The position numbers and the translations under genes were made by a program. From assembly GCA_023407575.1 (NCBI GenBank), contig JAEYLX010000026.1:434001-498000 (forward strand): a stretch of DNA of 64,000 nucleotides, given 5' to 3'. Source of the DNA: Bacillota bacterium. GTDB lineage: Bacteria > Bacillota > Clostridia > Lachnospirales > Lachnospiraceae. This document shows positions 27,320-34,923 of the stretch, one piece after another; the stretch's first letter is position 1; each line of letters starts with the position of its first letter. The notes beneath the pieces are model-generated. The model searched no databases. It was given only the letters and a program-made list of their open reading frames with translations, and had not been told where the DNA came from.

Positions 27320-28108
27320 TTATTTTTTATGGGTATCATTATAATCTGCGATTCGATCCTGCTCGAACTGTTCGATTACTTGCGAAAGATTATTTTCCTG
27401 TAATTTTTCAGCAGGTAGGTAGGAAACAGAGAGGGAGTTCACCCACGAGGAAGCATAACCTTCCTTTTCAGGTTTGTTTTCCATGGGTAGGACTCTAATA
27501 TTGTACTGACTGACGGATATATTCTGTTCTTTTAATAATGTTTCTAAGGATTTTGCAATTTCAGCAATTATATTATAGGAAACCTCCTCATTATAAAAGG
27601 TTGCATCTACCTGTAAAGGTAGGGGTGGATTATAAATATCTAATTCCATATCTCGGGTCAGTTCTGTAAAATTAATATCCTTTTCATCACCAACTGCAAA
27701 GGATAGATAAACATTATCAAAGTCATAATCTAATTTTTCAATAATTAAAGATTCTGCAAGTTCACGCATTTCGCTATCCAATCTTCGCCAGGTGGTCATA
27801 TGATTGGCAACCTCATACTCATAATCATCACTTTTTATTTTACCGTAGTCATCTGTATAAATATTAAAAACAGTATCCTGGCTGGTACTGGACTGAACTC
27901 GCACGATATAGTTACTAAATTTAAAGTTATACGTTGCACGATTAACTTGTAAATCTAAATCCTTATAATTTGCAGTAACATATTCCTTGGCAGATTTTTT
28001 GGCTAACGCTTTTGAGACAGGATTACCCACCCAGGAATTTACAAATAAAAGTAATAGTACAACTAAACCTATTGCTGTTACAGCGGCTAATATCTTTTTT
28101 ATCTTCAT
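27320..28108 (-). CDS. YfjL-like membrane-anchored protein
   Basis: One N-terminal membrane helix (residues about 5-25) is followed by an extracytoplasmic domain with KSAKEYVTANYKDLDLQV and a later DATFYNEEVSYNIIAEIAKSLETLL segment, the pattern of YfjL-like/DUF-type proteins. ATG 28108 is preceded by AAAGGAGAATTAAG. It lies one base beyond the anti-sigma stop, so it is the third gene of the sigma operon and may tune or report on envelope stress. The biochemical role is unknown. Confidence 0.65.
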   Translation of the reverse strand: MKIKKILAAVTAIGLVVLLLLFVNSWVGNPVSKALAKKSAKEYVTANYKDLDLQVNRATYNFKFSNYIVRVQSSTSQDTVFNIYTDDYGKIKSDDYEYEVANHMTTWRRLDSEMRELAESLIIEKLDYDFDNVYLSFAVGDEKDINFTELTRDMELDIYNPPLPLQVDATFYNEEVSYNIIAEIAKSLETLLKEQNISVSQYNIRVLPMENKPEKEGYASSWVNSLSVSYLPAEKLQENNLSQVIEQFEQDRIADYNDTHKK

Positions 28109-28109
28109 C

Positions 28110-28655
28110 TTAATTCTCCTTTTTTTCTTTTCGAAAGGCATAACTGAAAAGCCATGCAATTACGGTACCGATACCAATAAAGAATACATAGATAACTGAC
28201 CACCAAAAGGCCATAAGAAATAGCGAATAGAAATCCGAGGATACCAGTACACCATCGATAAGTCCGCGAATTGCAATCCATCCAAGTGAAAATAAGAAAA
28301 AACTAACGGAAATCAGATAAGCCTTTTTCTTTAAGAGTACATATCCAAGAGCTCCAATAGCAGGTAAGATAAGAGCATTGTAGAACATATTCATACTGTC
28401 AGAAATCAGCAGACCAAATGAAGTTCCAGCAAACATAATAGCAATAGTTATAAAGGTTAATTGCTTCTTGATTTTACTGACCACGATATGGTCATCCATT
28501 ACACTTACAATCGATTCGTCCCTGTCAAAAAGTAAGGAACAGTTATTGCACTCGGCAAGATGCTCCTGTACAGCTTGGAGGCTATCGTTGCTTGCTATAC
28601 CATCTTTGACCAGCGGCATTAAATCCATACACATGTCACAGGAAATTTTACTCAT
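28110..28655 (-). CDS. Membrane anti-sigma factor with zinc-finger domain
   Basis: Residues 1-45 carry an HxxxCxxC-type zinc-binding anti-sigma motif (CMDLMPLV, then HLAECNNCSLLF). Four hydrophobic segments follow. Such proteins hold an ECF sigma factor at the membrane until a signal arrives. It overlaps the sigma gene by 8 bp, so the two are translationally coupled. Confidence 0.8.
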   Translation of the reverse strand: MSKISCDMCMDLMPLVKDGIASNDSLQAVQEHLAECNNCSLLFDRDESIVSVMDDHIVVSKIKKQLTFITIAIMFAGTSFGLLISDSMNMFYNALILPAIGALGYVLLKKKAYLISVSFFLFSLGWIAIRGLIDGVLVSSDFYSLFLMAFWWSVIYVFFIGIGTVIAWLFSYAFRKEKKEN

Positions 28656-29154
28656 AGGAATATCCCTCCTTTATAAGAATTTCTTTGATCCTATTTTTGA
28701 TACGAAAGTCCAGAACTCTTGCAGAACTCTCTGATAAGCAATGCTTTTTAGCTATTTCATAAAAGGAATATCCATCAATTCGCATTAAAACAATATCTCT
28801 GTTTTTATCAGATTCCTCATGTAATAAATCATGTATTCTTTGGACGATTTCTTTTGAAAGAAAGTTAACCTCTAAATTAGATCCATCGGAGAGATAAACC
28901 TCGGTTAAATCCTGTGTGGTTGGCTCTTTTTTATTTTTTCTTAAATGTCCATACCACAGATATCTAGCTATTGAAAATAACCAGGTTTTAATATCAGAGT
29001 TCCCTTTAAAACCAGGTAGAGCTTTTATAGCACTAATAAAAACCTCGGAGGTCAAATCCTCTGAAAGGGTTTTGTCATGTGTCAGGCTAAATAAGTAAGT
29101 GTAAACATCTTTTTTATACTGTTCATAAATCGTTTGGATTACCAATTCGGCCAT
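28648..29154 (-). CDS. ECF-family RNA polymerase sigma factor
   Basis: Region 2 appears as YTYLFSLTHDKTLSEDLTSEVFISAIKAL and IKTWLFSIARYLWYGHLRK. Region 4 appears as IVLMRIDGYSFYEIAKKHCLSESSARVLDFR. There is no sigma region 1 or 3, and at 168 residues it is the standard ECF size. AAAGGGGGAATGAT precedes the start. The adjacent anti-sigma factor and YfjL-like gene define a signalling operon that probably autoregulates. Confidence 0.88.
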   Translation of the reverse strand: MAELVIQTIYEQYKKDVYTYLFSLTHDKTLSEDLTSEVFISAIKALPGFKGNSDIKTWLFSIARYLWYGHLRKNKKEPTTQDLTEVYLSDGSNLEVNFLSKEIVQRIHDLLHEESDKNRDIVLMRIDGYSFYEIAKKHCLSESSARVLDFRIKNRIKEILIKEGYSYE

Positions 29155-29178
29155 ATCATTCCCCCTTTCAATGTATTA

Positions 29179-29205
29179 GTGTATAAAGCAACAAGTTTTG
29201 TTACA
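29179..29205 (-). promoter_or_regulatory. Possible ECF-type autoregulated promoter
   Basis: On the minus strand TGTAAC followed by AAAA lies about 50 bases ahead of the sigma gene. TGTAAC-AAAA is typical of ECF -35 elements. The -10 (TACACT, 15 bp away) is not a textbook match, so this is tentative. Confidence 0.35.
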
Positions 29206-29299
29206 TAAAATCAATATTTATTTTTATGATACCAAACACAGGGAATACTTGTCACAATAAAATAACGATAATTCTCAATCTAATAAAAGATAAGCTATA

Positions 29300-29329
29300 A
29301 AACCTCCGCCAGATTATAGCGGAGGTTTA
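29300..29329 (-). terminator. Terminator of WYL operon
   Basis: AACCTCCGC pairs perfectly with GCGGAGGTT around a short AT-rich loop. It lies 50 bases past the stop of the second WYL gene; T residues follow on the minus strand. Confidence 0.8.
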
Positions 29330-29380
29330 CTTATAGAGATATGTTAAGTTGATGAAAGATCAATTGGGGTAGTTATAAAA

Positions 29381-30358
29381 TTATTGTATATTCTCAAAGA
29401 GCAGTTGGTATTGTCTATCAACTCGATCTTTTAATTGCATTACCACACGAGAGGGACTTGTCACTTGTAAAATAGGACCAAAGCTTAATAGTTTAATTAT
29501 TAATTCAGTCTCGTCCTGTAAATCATACCATAAGGTAGCCGTACATTTTCTATTATCCTCATCAATTACAGTTTGCTTTTCATAACTTGCAAACTCCATC
29601 ATAAAGCGCTCAATTCCATTCCGTTCATTTGTTATTTCTAAAGTGACAGGTTCAATGCAGCGTTTCCATTGAAATATTTTATTCATATCAATAGGATCAG
29701 GATAAGTAACCTTTGATACCTGAATCGCATGAATTCGGGACAAATTGATTGTACCTAGGGAGATGGATTGCAGACCAACCATCCTGGCAACATAGACCCG
29801 AAAGCGATTGTTCTTTTTGGAGTATTCTAATTTATAGGGTAAATAACTCTCACAAATAATTCTGCCTTTACCTGATTTAAACATGACCTTTATAATTGTT
29901 TTTAATTGAATTGCCTTTCGTATTTTCTGAAAGTTTTTTATGTAATTAGGACTTGAATAGTCATCACCATCGGTAAACATGTCAAACCATTTAAAATGTG
30001 CAGACTTATATAAGGGTTCAATGTTTGCAAGCTTGACGCTTAATTCTTCAAAGTCAGTAGCAGTGATAAATAAATGAATACGAGGGTCCTGTAAGAGTGC
30101 TTTTATCCAGCGTTTCTCCAAAGTGGTAAGTGGTAGACACGCTAATGTACTAATTGAGGTGGAAAAGTTATTGTCAGTTTTAGATAATAAATTCCAACCA
30201 TTCTTATGACATAGCTTTGGAATAAGGTAAAGAGCAGATTCTGAAAATGCATTGGTGTTTATTAATTCATTTATTTGTTTTTCCGAGAGAGGAGAGTCTT
30301 TTAGTATCTTGGAAGTAACAGAGTAATAACAACTATATATTTCTGAAAATAAATTCAT
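29381..30358 (-). CDS. WYL-domain protein, second gene of Ro60-linked pair
   Basis: This 325-residue protein lacks an obvious N-terminal HTH. The central region (about 165-225) has the WYL fold with LEYSKKNNRFRVYVARMVG and SLGTINLSRIHAIQV. The C-terminal WCX-like extension has ATLWYDLQDETELIIKLLSFGPILQV. It follows the other WYL gene by 3 bp. Tandem WYL proteins beside Ro60/TROVE genes occur in other bacteria and are thought to sense nucleotide-like ligands. Regulation of the divergent Y-RNA/Ro60 unit is inference. Confidence 0.78.
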   Translation of the reverse strand: MNLFSEIYSCYYSVTSKILKDSPLSEKQINELINTNAFSESALYLIPKLCHKNGWNLLSKTDNNFSTSISTLACLPLTTLEKRWIKALLQDPRIHLFITATDFEELSVKLANIEPLYKSAHFKWFDMFTDGDDYSSPNYIKNFQKIRKAIQLKTIIKVMFKSGKGRIICESYLPYKLEYSKKNNRFRVYVARMVGLQSISLGTINLSRIHAIQVSKVTYPDPIDMNKIFQWKRCIEPVTLEITNERNGIERFMMEFASYEKQTVIDEDNRKCTATLWYDLQDETELIIKLLSFGPILQVTSPSRVVMQLKDRVDRQYQLLFENIQ

Positions 30359-30361
30359 ATT

Positions 30362-31603
30362 TTACTCCTTCTCACAATACATCCGTTTTATTCGGCCAAT
30401 ATCTTGATAAAACTTATCAATCACTTGTTGATTGGTACCTTCAATAGAAATAATTCGTCCAGTAAAGGATTTTACCCAAGGCATCATCTCATTGGTATCA
30501 AAAACCCGTGTAGTATACAAATAGGTATTATCGCTAATACGGGTAACAGTGCCGTTTCTGCCTTCTCGATTTAAACGATCCAATATATATTGTTCTTTTT
30601 GCTCATCAATCCTAAGCTTCATTTTAAACTCTTCATAGTCTCTGGAGCGTCTGGAAGTTCCAAAGGATACGCCCCAACAAAAGGTAGAATTAGTATCAAA
30701 TTTCTTCTTATAATAGTCATAGTTATCATAGACACTAGTTATTTTAATTGATTTTATGTAATCCAAGCGAAATGCATTAAAGCGTTTCATGTCAGGAAGA
30801 TACATTATAACATAACGGCGACCTGTTTGTGTTGATTCATAGATTTGCATGGGTACACCTTGAAAATTGGACTCTTGTTTCGTTTTACTGTAATTAATAA
30901 ATTGAACAATCTGTTTTTCTTCAATAGCAGTTAATAGTGTTAGTAAGATATGATCATCTAAGGTATGAACAATGAAATTATGCTTGTATAAAAATATTTC
31001 ATTCTGTAAATTCATTTTATCTAGAAGATAACTGCCAACGACTCCAAAAGGAGCGGCTTCTGAAAAGAAAGTTACAGCGTCCATTAATCCTGCGGTATTG
31101 GAACATAGGGTGTCAGGATAATCCTCTGACAGGCTGTAATAATATGTTTTACCCTGTTTTCTAAGTGCTAGAATACCTTCATTCATATACTCTTTTAATT
31201 TTAAGCGAACAGTCTGAATATCAAAGATTTTGCTACATGATTTGCAGATTTCATCCGTAATTTTCTCCGCTGTAAGTTCTTTCTCTTTATTTAATAGATC
31301 TAAAATATAAAAATGAAGACAAATATCATTGTCTGTAAAGCTTTTTGATTTATATGCTTTATAGAGAGGATTCGAAGGTAATTGACCGCTATCCAGTGAG
31401 ATAGAAATTTGCTTTCCTTTTTTTGAGGTATCAAACTTAATCAAGTCACCTAGCCAGCTTTCTATCCTTCGACGTTCGTTATCATAAGTACGAAGACTTT
31501 TATATTGAAAATCTGAACGTGTTTTAAATCCATAGATAAAAAAATCCCGCATATAATCTCTTACCTTATCAAAATTCTTAATTAGTTCAGAAAAGTCACT
31601 CAT
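30362..31603 (-). CDS. WYL-domain regulator, first gene of Ro60-linked pair
   Basis: This 413-residue protein has an N-terminal helical region, a winged-helix-like stretch (about 90-155, with KELTAEKITDEICKSCSKIFDIQTVRLKLKEY as its core), then a WYL domain (about 225-300, TGRRYVIMYLPDMKRFNAFRLDYIKSI) and a C-terminal WCX-like domain. It diverges from the Y-RNA-like array and Ro60 gene. Its promoter overlaps an 18-bp perfect palindrome, the best candidate operator. Binding of RNA-derived ligands is only inference. Confidence 0.78.
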   Translation of the reverse strand: MSDFSELIKNFDKVRDYMRDFFIYGFKTRSDFQYKSLRTYDNERRRIESWLGDLIKFDTSKKGKQISISLDSGQLPSNPLYKAYKSKSFTDNDICLHFYILDLLNKEKELTAEKITDEICKSCSKIFDIQTVRLKLKEYMNEGILALRKQGKTYYYSLSEDYPDTLCSNTAGLMDAVTFFSEAAPFGVVGSYLLDKMNLQNEIFLYKHNFIVHTLDDHILLTLLTAIEEKQIVQFINYSKTKQESNFQGVPMQIYESTQTGRRYVIMYLPDMKRFNAFRLDYIKSIKITSVYDNYDYYKKKFDTNSTFCWGVSFGTSRRSRDYEEFKMKLRIDEQKEQYILDRLNREGRNGTVTRISDNTYLYTTRVFDTNEMMPWVKSFTGRIISIEGTNQQVIDKFYQDIGRIKRMYCEKE

Positions 31604-31627
31604 GCAGTTACACCCCCGTATTTTCCT

Positions 31628-31657
31628 ATTATATCAGATGTATCCATATGGATACAA
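31628..31657 (-). promoter_or_regulatory. WYL operon promoter with 18-bp perfect palindrome
   Basis: On the minus strand TTGTAT (31657-31652), an 18-bp spacer and an extended -10 TGATATAAT (TATAAT 31633-31628) form a promoter. TGTATCCATATGGATACA at 31639-31656 is a perfect palindrome covering the -35 and spacer. It sits 100 bases from the first Y-RNA-like module, so one bound protein could act on both directions. Confidence 0.7.
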
Positions 31658-31757
31658 TCTGGAATTAAATGTATCATATTACCAGTTTTCGCACCTTTTT
31701 TTATATGATAAATAGAAAATGTTCTGCTACAATAAGCCCATAACGACGAAGCAGAGA

Positions 31758-31805
31758 AAGACACTAACAGCAATTAAACACCTTCAAAGTGAAAGATAGT
31801 GTCTT
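31758..31805 (+). ncRNA. Y-RNA-like module A, small hairpin
   Basis: AAGACACT (31758-31765) pairs perfectly with AGTGTCTT (31798-31805). The 5' strand runs on into AACAGCAATTAAA, shared with the three following modules. CAC and GTG close a small inner hairpin. It has no tRNA-like part. Position between WYL and Ro60 genes and the shared GACAYTAACAGC block suggest a Ro60-binding stem. Confidence 0.6.
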
Positions 31806-31812
31806 GAAAAGA

Positions 31813-31902
31813 ACGACATTAACAGCATATTATTATTGGCTACTGTTGGTTCAACTCCAACCTTACTTAAGCTGTATATGTTAAGTAAAGAAAATGTGTC
31901 GT
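31813..31902 (+). ncRNA. Y-RNA-like module B with T-arm but no D-arm
   Basis: The base stem is ACGACA (31813-31818) with TGTCGT (31897-31902), again followed by TTAACAGC. Inside is a perfect tRNA T-arm: GTTGG (31845-31849), loop TTCAACT matching TTCRANY, and CCAAC (31857-31861). It is joined directly to a capped acceptor-like stem, TTACTTAA with TTAAGTAA. The D-arm seen in module D is absent, so this is a reduced tRNA mimic. Confidence 0.65.
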
Positions 31903-31946
31903 GAAAAGTCAAAGCAGTAATTAGATTTTTGATAAAAAGGAAAAGA

Positions 31947-31996
31947 AAGACACTAACAGCAAATAAAACACCTGTTAAGTGAAAAGATAGTGTCTT
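31947..31996 (+). ncRNA. Y-RNA-like module C, small hairpin (copy of A)
   Basis: AAGACACT (31947-31954) pairs with AGTGTCTT (31989-31996), with the shared AACAGCAAATAAA strand and inner CACC/GTG hairpin. It differs from module A in the inner loop only. Together A-B and C-D repeat with a period of about 190 bp. Confidence 0.6.
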
Positions 31997-32004
31997 GAAA
32001 AAGA

Positions 32005-32104
32005 ACGACATTAACAGCAAATAAATTATGGTGTCGCCGGTTCGAGACCGGCCGAGATTTTATATCTCGTAGCTCAGTTGGTAGAGCACAAACAAATATG
32101 TCGT
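32005..32104 (+). ncRNA. yrlA: Y RNA (YrlA-type) with circularly permuted tRNA mimic
   Basis: The base stem is ACGACAT (32005-32011) with ATGTCGT (32098-32104), plus the shared TAACAGC block. Inside, in order: T-arm GCCGG, TTCGAGA, CCGGC (32036-32052); acceptor 3' strand CGAGAT, a 5-base cap, acceptor 5' strand ATCTCG (32053-32069); then T8, A9 and a D-arm GCTC, AGTTGGTA, GAGC (32072-32087). The universal tRNA positions (TTC, GG of the D-loop, T8, A14, A21) are all kept. The anticodon arm is replaced by the open ends leading to the base stem. Bacterial YrlA RNAs are known to mimic tRNAs in this way and to bind the Ro60 orthologue encoded next door. Placement 85 bases upstream of the Ro60 gene matches. 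Confidence 0.85.
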
Positions 32105-32189
32105 GAGAAAAGAATAACACTAGATATTAGTACGAAATCATTAAAATGTAAAAAGTATTTAGTAATTATGAGTGGGGAGGGATAGAGCT

Positions 32190-33653
32190 ATGTTAGAATT
32201 TTTAAAGAAAGAAACAAATAAAACCTATACTGAAAACGGTGCAACAACATTTAAATCTACAAATAATAATTGTCTGGATTTCTTTTATCATGCCGGTGCA
32301 TTACGTAGTGTAGAGGATACAAGAATAATTAGTATTTTTAGTAAGGCATATAAGGAAGACCCAACCTTAGCCTTAAAGATATTGTTTTTTATAAGAGATG
32401 TAAGAGGTGGACTTGGAGAACGAAGAATTTTTCGCACTTGTATTAACTGGCTGGCTATAGACCACTCCTCTACCTTAATAAAGAATATGGATTACATAGC
32501 AGAGTTTGGAAGGTATGATGATTTATTATTTTTATTCAACTCGTCTTGTGAGGACTCTGTTATGAAGTTAATTGCCAGACAATTAGCAGAAGATCTCAAA
32601 GCAATGGAGGCAGAGGATAACGAGGTATCCCTCCTGGCAAAATGGTTACCATCTGTTAATACCTCAAACAAGGTGGCAGTTACAAACGCTAAAAAGATTG
32701 CAAGAGCTTTAAAACTCACGGACTCAGAGTATCGTAAGACCTTATCTAAGCTTCGTAGATATATTGATATTATAGAAAATCATCTGCGAGAGATAGATTA
32801 TACGTTTGATTATGGAAAGCAGCCTTCAAAAGCAATGTTTAAGTATAGAAAAGCATTTTTACGAAATGACAAGGACCGGTATGTAGAATTTATAACAAGG
32901 GTTCAAGTGGGGGAGGCAAACTTAAAAACGGGCTCGTTATACCCCTATGATATTGTGAGAGAAGCTTGGTTAAGGGAGTTAACAGAGGAAGAGAGAATCT
33001 CTCTTGATGTAACCTGGAAAAGCTTAACAGCTCATGGAAATGGTGAGAATGCAATAGCAGTAATTGATGGATCTGGTTCTATGTATAATGGAGTAGGAAC
33101 ACCGAAACCAATTGAAGCTGCTTTATCTTTAGGAATATATTTTGCTGAACATAATGTAGGTAAGTTCGCGAACCATTTCATTACTTTTTCTACTACACCT
33201 AAGCTTGTGGAAGTCAAAGGGAGGGATATTGTTGAAAAGGTGCGATATGCGGCAAGCTTTAACGAGGTGGCGAATACCAACCTTGAAGCAGTATTCAAGT
33301 TAATATTAAATACAGCAGTAAGATATAAACTTCCACAGTCAGAGATGCCTGGCAAAATATATATTATATCTGATATGGAATTTGACACTTGTACTGAGAA
33401 CGCAAAGCTATCCAATTTTGAAAATGCCAAGGCATTGTTTCGTAATAAAGGCTATATCTTACCTAATATCGTATTTTGGAATGTACAAAGTCGAAATGAA
33501 CAGGTTCCAGTAACCATGCATGAGACTGGAGTAGCCTTAGTTTCAGGTGCATCTCCAAAGATATTTGATATGGTTAAGTCAAGTGAGATAGACCCTATGA
33601 AATTAATGCTTGAAATTGCTAATAATGAACGTTATAAGAAGATAACTGCATAA
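32190..33653 (+). CDS. rsr: Ro60 orthologue, TROVE domain plus vWA domain
   Basis: Residues about 20-300 form the helical TROVE ring seen in Ro60/Rsr (HAGALRSVEDTRIISIFSKAYKEDP, FFIRDVRGGLGERR). Residues about 300-480 form a von Willebrand A domain with MIDAS motif DGSGSM. Ro60 proteins bind misfolded RNAs in the ring and Y RNA on its outer surface; in Deinococcus and Salmonella, Y RNA tethers Rsr to PNPase for RNA decay, and the Y RNA gene lies just upstream. GGGGAGG nine bases before ATG 32190 sets the start. No rtcB or pnp lies in this window. The product is cytoplasmic. Confidence 0.92.
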   Translation: MLEFLKKETNKTYTENGATTFKSTNNNCLDFFYHAGALRSVEDTRIISIFSKAYKEDPTLALKILFFIRDVRGGLGERRIFRTCINWLAIDHSSTLIKNMDYIAEFGRYDDLLFLFNSSCEDSVMKLIARQLAEDLKAMEAEDNEVSLLAKWLPSVNTSNKVAVTNAKKIARALKLTDSEYRKTLSKLRRYIDIIENHLREIDYTFDYGKQPSKAMFKYRKAFLRNDKDRYVEFITRVQVGEANLKTGSLYPYDIVREAWLRELTEEERISLDVTWKSLTAHGNGENAIAVIDGSGSMYNGVGTPKPIEAALSLGIYFAEHNVGKFANHFITFSTTPKLVEVKGRDIVEKVRYAASFNEVANTNLEAVFKLILNTAVRYKLPQSEMPGKIYIISDMEFDTCTENAKLSNFENAKALFRNKGYILPNIVFWNVQSRNEQVPVTMHETGVALVSGASPKIFDMVKSSEIDPMKLMLEIANNERYKKITA

Positions 33654-33672
33654 TATTGAACGGATTTTCATA

Positions 33673-33706
33673 GAACAGCCTGCCGATAATACTCGGTGGG
33701 CTGTTT
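33673..33706 (+). terminator. Terminator of the Ro60 gene
   Basis: AACAGCCTGCCGA pairs with TCGGTGGGCTGTT around a short loop, followed by TGTGT. The AACAGCC/GGCTGTT ends again echo the dispersed element family. Confidence 0.75.
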
Positions 33707-33818
33707 GTGTAGCTCTGACCTTTCTAGTATCCCCTAGGTTTCATTTGCTTTTCCTATTTGGAACTATTATTCTATTAGTAATATGTTGGGAAACAGGATG
33801 GAAAAGTCAATGATAACT

Positions 33819-33848
33819 ACCAACTAGAGTTTCAAATCGACCAGTTAG
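33819..33848 (+). promoter_or_regulatory. Candidate LytTR direct-repeat site
   Basis: ACCAACTAG (33819-33827) and ACCAGTTAG (33840-33848) are similar 9-mers separated by 12 bp. LytTR-type regulators bind 9-bp direct repeats at this spacing. The second copy fits the known GTT-centred consensus better. The AT-rich stretch after it could hold the promoter. Confidence 0.35.
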
Positions 33849-33906
33849 TGTGATTTGGTTTATTATTATTAATTATTATTTTATATTATTAGCAGGCGGT
33901 GTTTAA

Positions 33907-34347
33907 ATGAAGATAAAACTTATATTAGATAAGAAATATGTTGAGCCAGAGATTCATATTTGTAATGAACAAAAGGATGAAGAGACACAAAGACTTTTAC
34001 AATTGGTCTCACAAGCCGTTAGTACAACCATAACCGGTTACACCGAAAATGGAATGGTAAGGGTACCCTGTGAATCCATAATTCGAATCTATACAGAGAA
34101 TCACAAGATTTATGCTGCTACAGCTGAAGCAATTTATCGATTAAATCAGCGTTTATTTGAATTGGAGGAGCAGCTGAATGGTAGACAATTTGTGAGAATA
34201 TCCAACTCTGAAATTGTTAATATTCAAAGGATAGAAAGATTGGATACCAGTATTACCGGAACAATCCTAATGTATCTCCAGGCAAATAACAAAACCTTTG
34301 TTTCCCGTCGTTATGTTACTAAGATAAAGAAAGTATTGGAAGGGTGA
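33907..34347 (+). CDS. LytTR-domain DNA-binding regulator
   Basis: This 146-residue protein is mostly a LytTR domain: VPCESIIRIYTENHKIYAATAEAIYRLNQRLFELEEQLNG, then FVRISNSEIVNIQRIERLD and the ending FVSRRYVTKIKKVLEG. There is no receiver domain. Such stand-alone LytTR proteins are usually followed by a DUF3021 membrane protein, as here, and control neighbouring ABC transporters. Confidence 0.88.
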   Translation: MKIKLILDKKYVEPEIHICNEQKDEETQRLLQLVSQAVSTTITGYTENGMVRVPCESIIRIYTENHKIYAATAEAIYRLNQRLFELEEQLNGRQFVRISNSEIVNIQRIERLDTSITGTILMYLQANNKTFVSRRYVTKIKKVLEG

Positions 34348-34357
34348 GGTTAGAACT

Positions 34358-34816
34358 ATGTTGAAAAGAGCATTTATTCGAGCAGTTCATGGGTTTATGT
34401 ATGGAACAGTTATCAATGTTATAGTAGCATTAATTATAGTAGCAATTGTAAATAAACCGGACTTTGCACCTTTAGTACCAGATTATGCAGCTCATTTTGA
34501 ATCTAAAATTGTAGCATTACTATTACAATGTATTTTAATAGGCTTAACCAGTGCTATATTTGGAGCAGGCTCGGTTATTTTAGAGTTTGAACGTTGGAGT
34601 TTATTAAAACAAAGTGTCATCTATTTTATCTTAACGGCTATGGTATGGGTGCCGGTAAGTATTTTATGTTGGCGTATTGATAAGTATTTTCCTGCCTTTC
34701 TTAGTTTTATCTTGAGTTATACGGTAACCTATGTTATTTCTTGGTCAATTCAGTTTAAGTTATGTAAGAAGACGGTACTGGAAATTAATCAAAAGCTAAA
34801 AGAACGAAAAGTATGA
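34358..34816 (+). CDS. DUF3021 membrane protein
   Basis: This 152-residue protein has four membrane segments and the DUF3021 pattern (GFMYGTVINVIVALI, FGAGSVILEFERWSLLKQSVIYF). It follows the LytTR gene by 10 bp. The pair probably acts as a regulator plus its membrane partner, although the mechanism is not established. Confidence 0.82.
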   Translation: MLKRAFIRAVHGFMYGTVINVIVALIIVAIVNKPDFAPLVPDYAAHFESKIVALLLQCILIGLTSAIFGAGSVILEFERWSLLKQSVIYFILTAMVWVPVSILCWRIDKYFPAFLSFILSYTVTYVISWSIQFKLCKKTVLEINQKLKERKV

Positions 34817-34923
34817 GAGTATATTCAAGGTTATAATACCTACCTTAACAGGTCTGATTGATGACAGTGATTTTGTGCCTGTTACAAAAGTTTGATGTTA
34901 GGAAGAAAGGTGTGTTGAAAGAG

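Larger units (their letters stand above)
31758..32104 (+). repeat. Tandem duplication of a two-module Y-RNA unit
   Basis: Four copies of GACAYTAACAGC lie at about 31760, 31815, 31949 and 32007. The order is hairpin, tRNA-like, hairpin, tRNA-like, with A-B and C-D offset by about 190 bp. The link between paired modules is nearly identical (TTGAAAA, then GAACGACATTAACAGC). It is not clear whether the array makes one RNA, two two-module RNAs or four RNAs. Confidence 0.8.

Noticed and set aside
31784..32020. Minus-strand open frame of 78 codons
   Set aside because: It runs through the duplicated Y-RNA modules, its residue repeats reflect that duplication, and it has no ribosome site.
32036..32088. 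A tRNA gene
   Set aside because: D-arm and T-arm are tRNA-perfect, but they are in permuted order, with no anticodon arm and a capped acceptor stem. A Y-RNA tRNA mimic explains all of this better.
31760..32104. Insertion sequence or MITE copies in the WYL-Ro60 gap
   Set aside because: Repeats are tandem, have RNA stem logic with tRNA elbow invariants, and show no transposase or target duplications.
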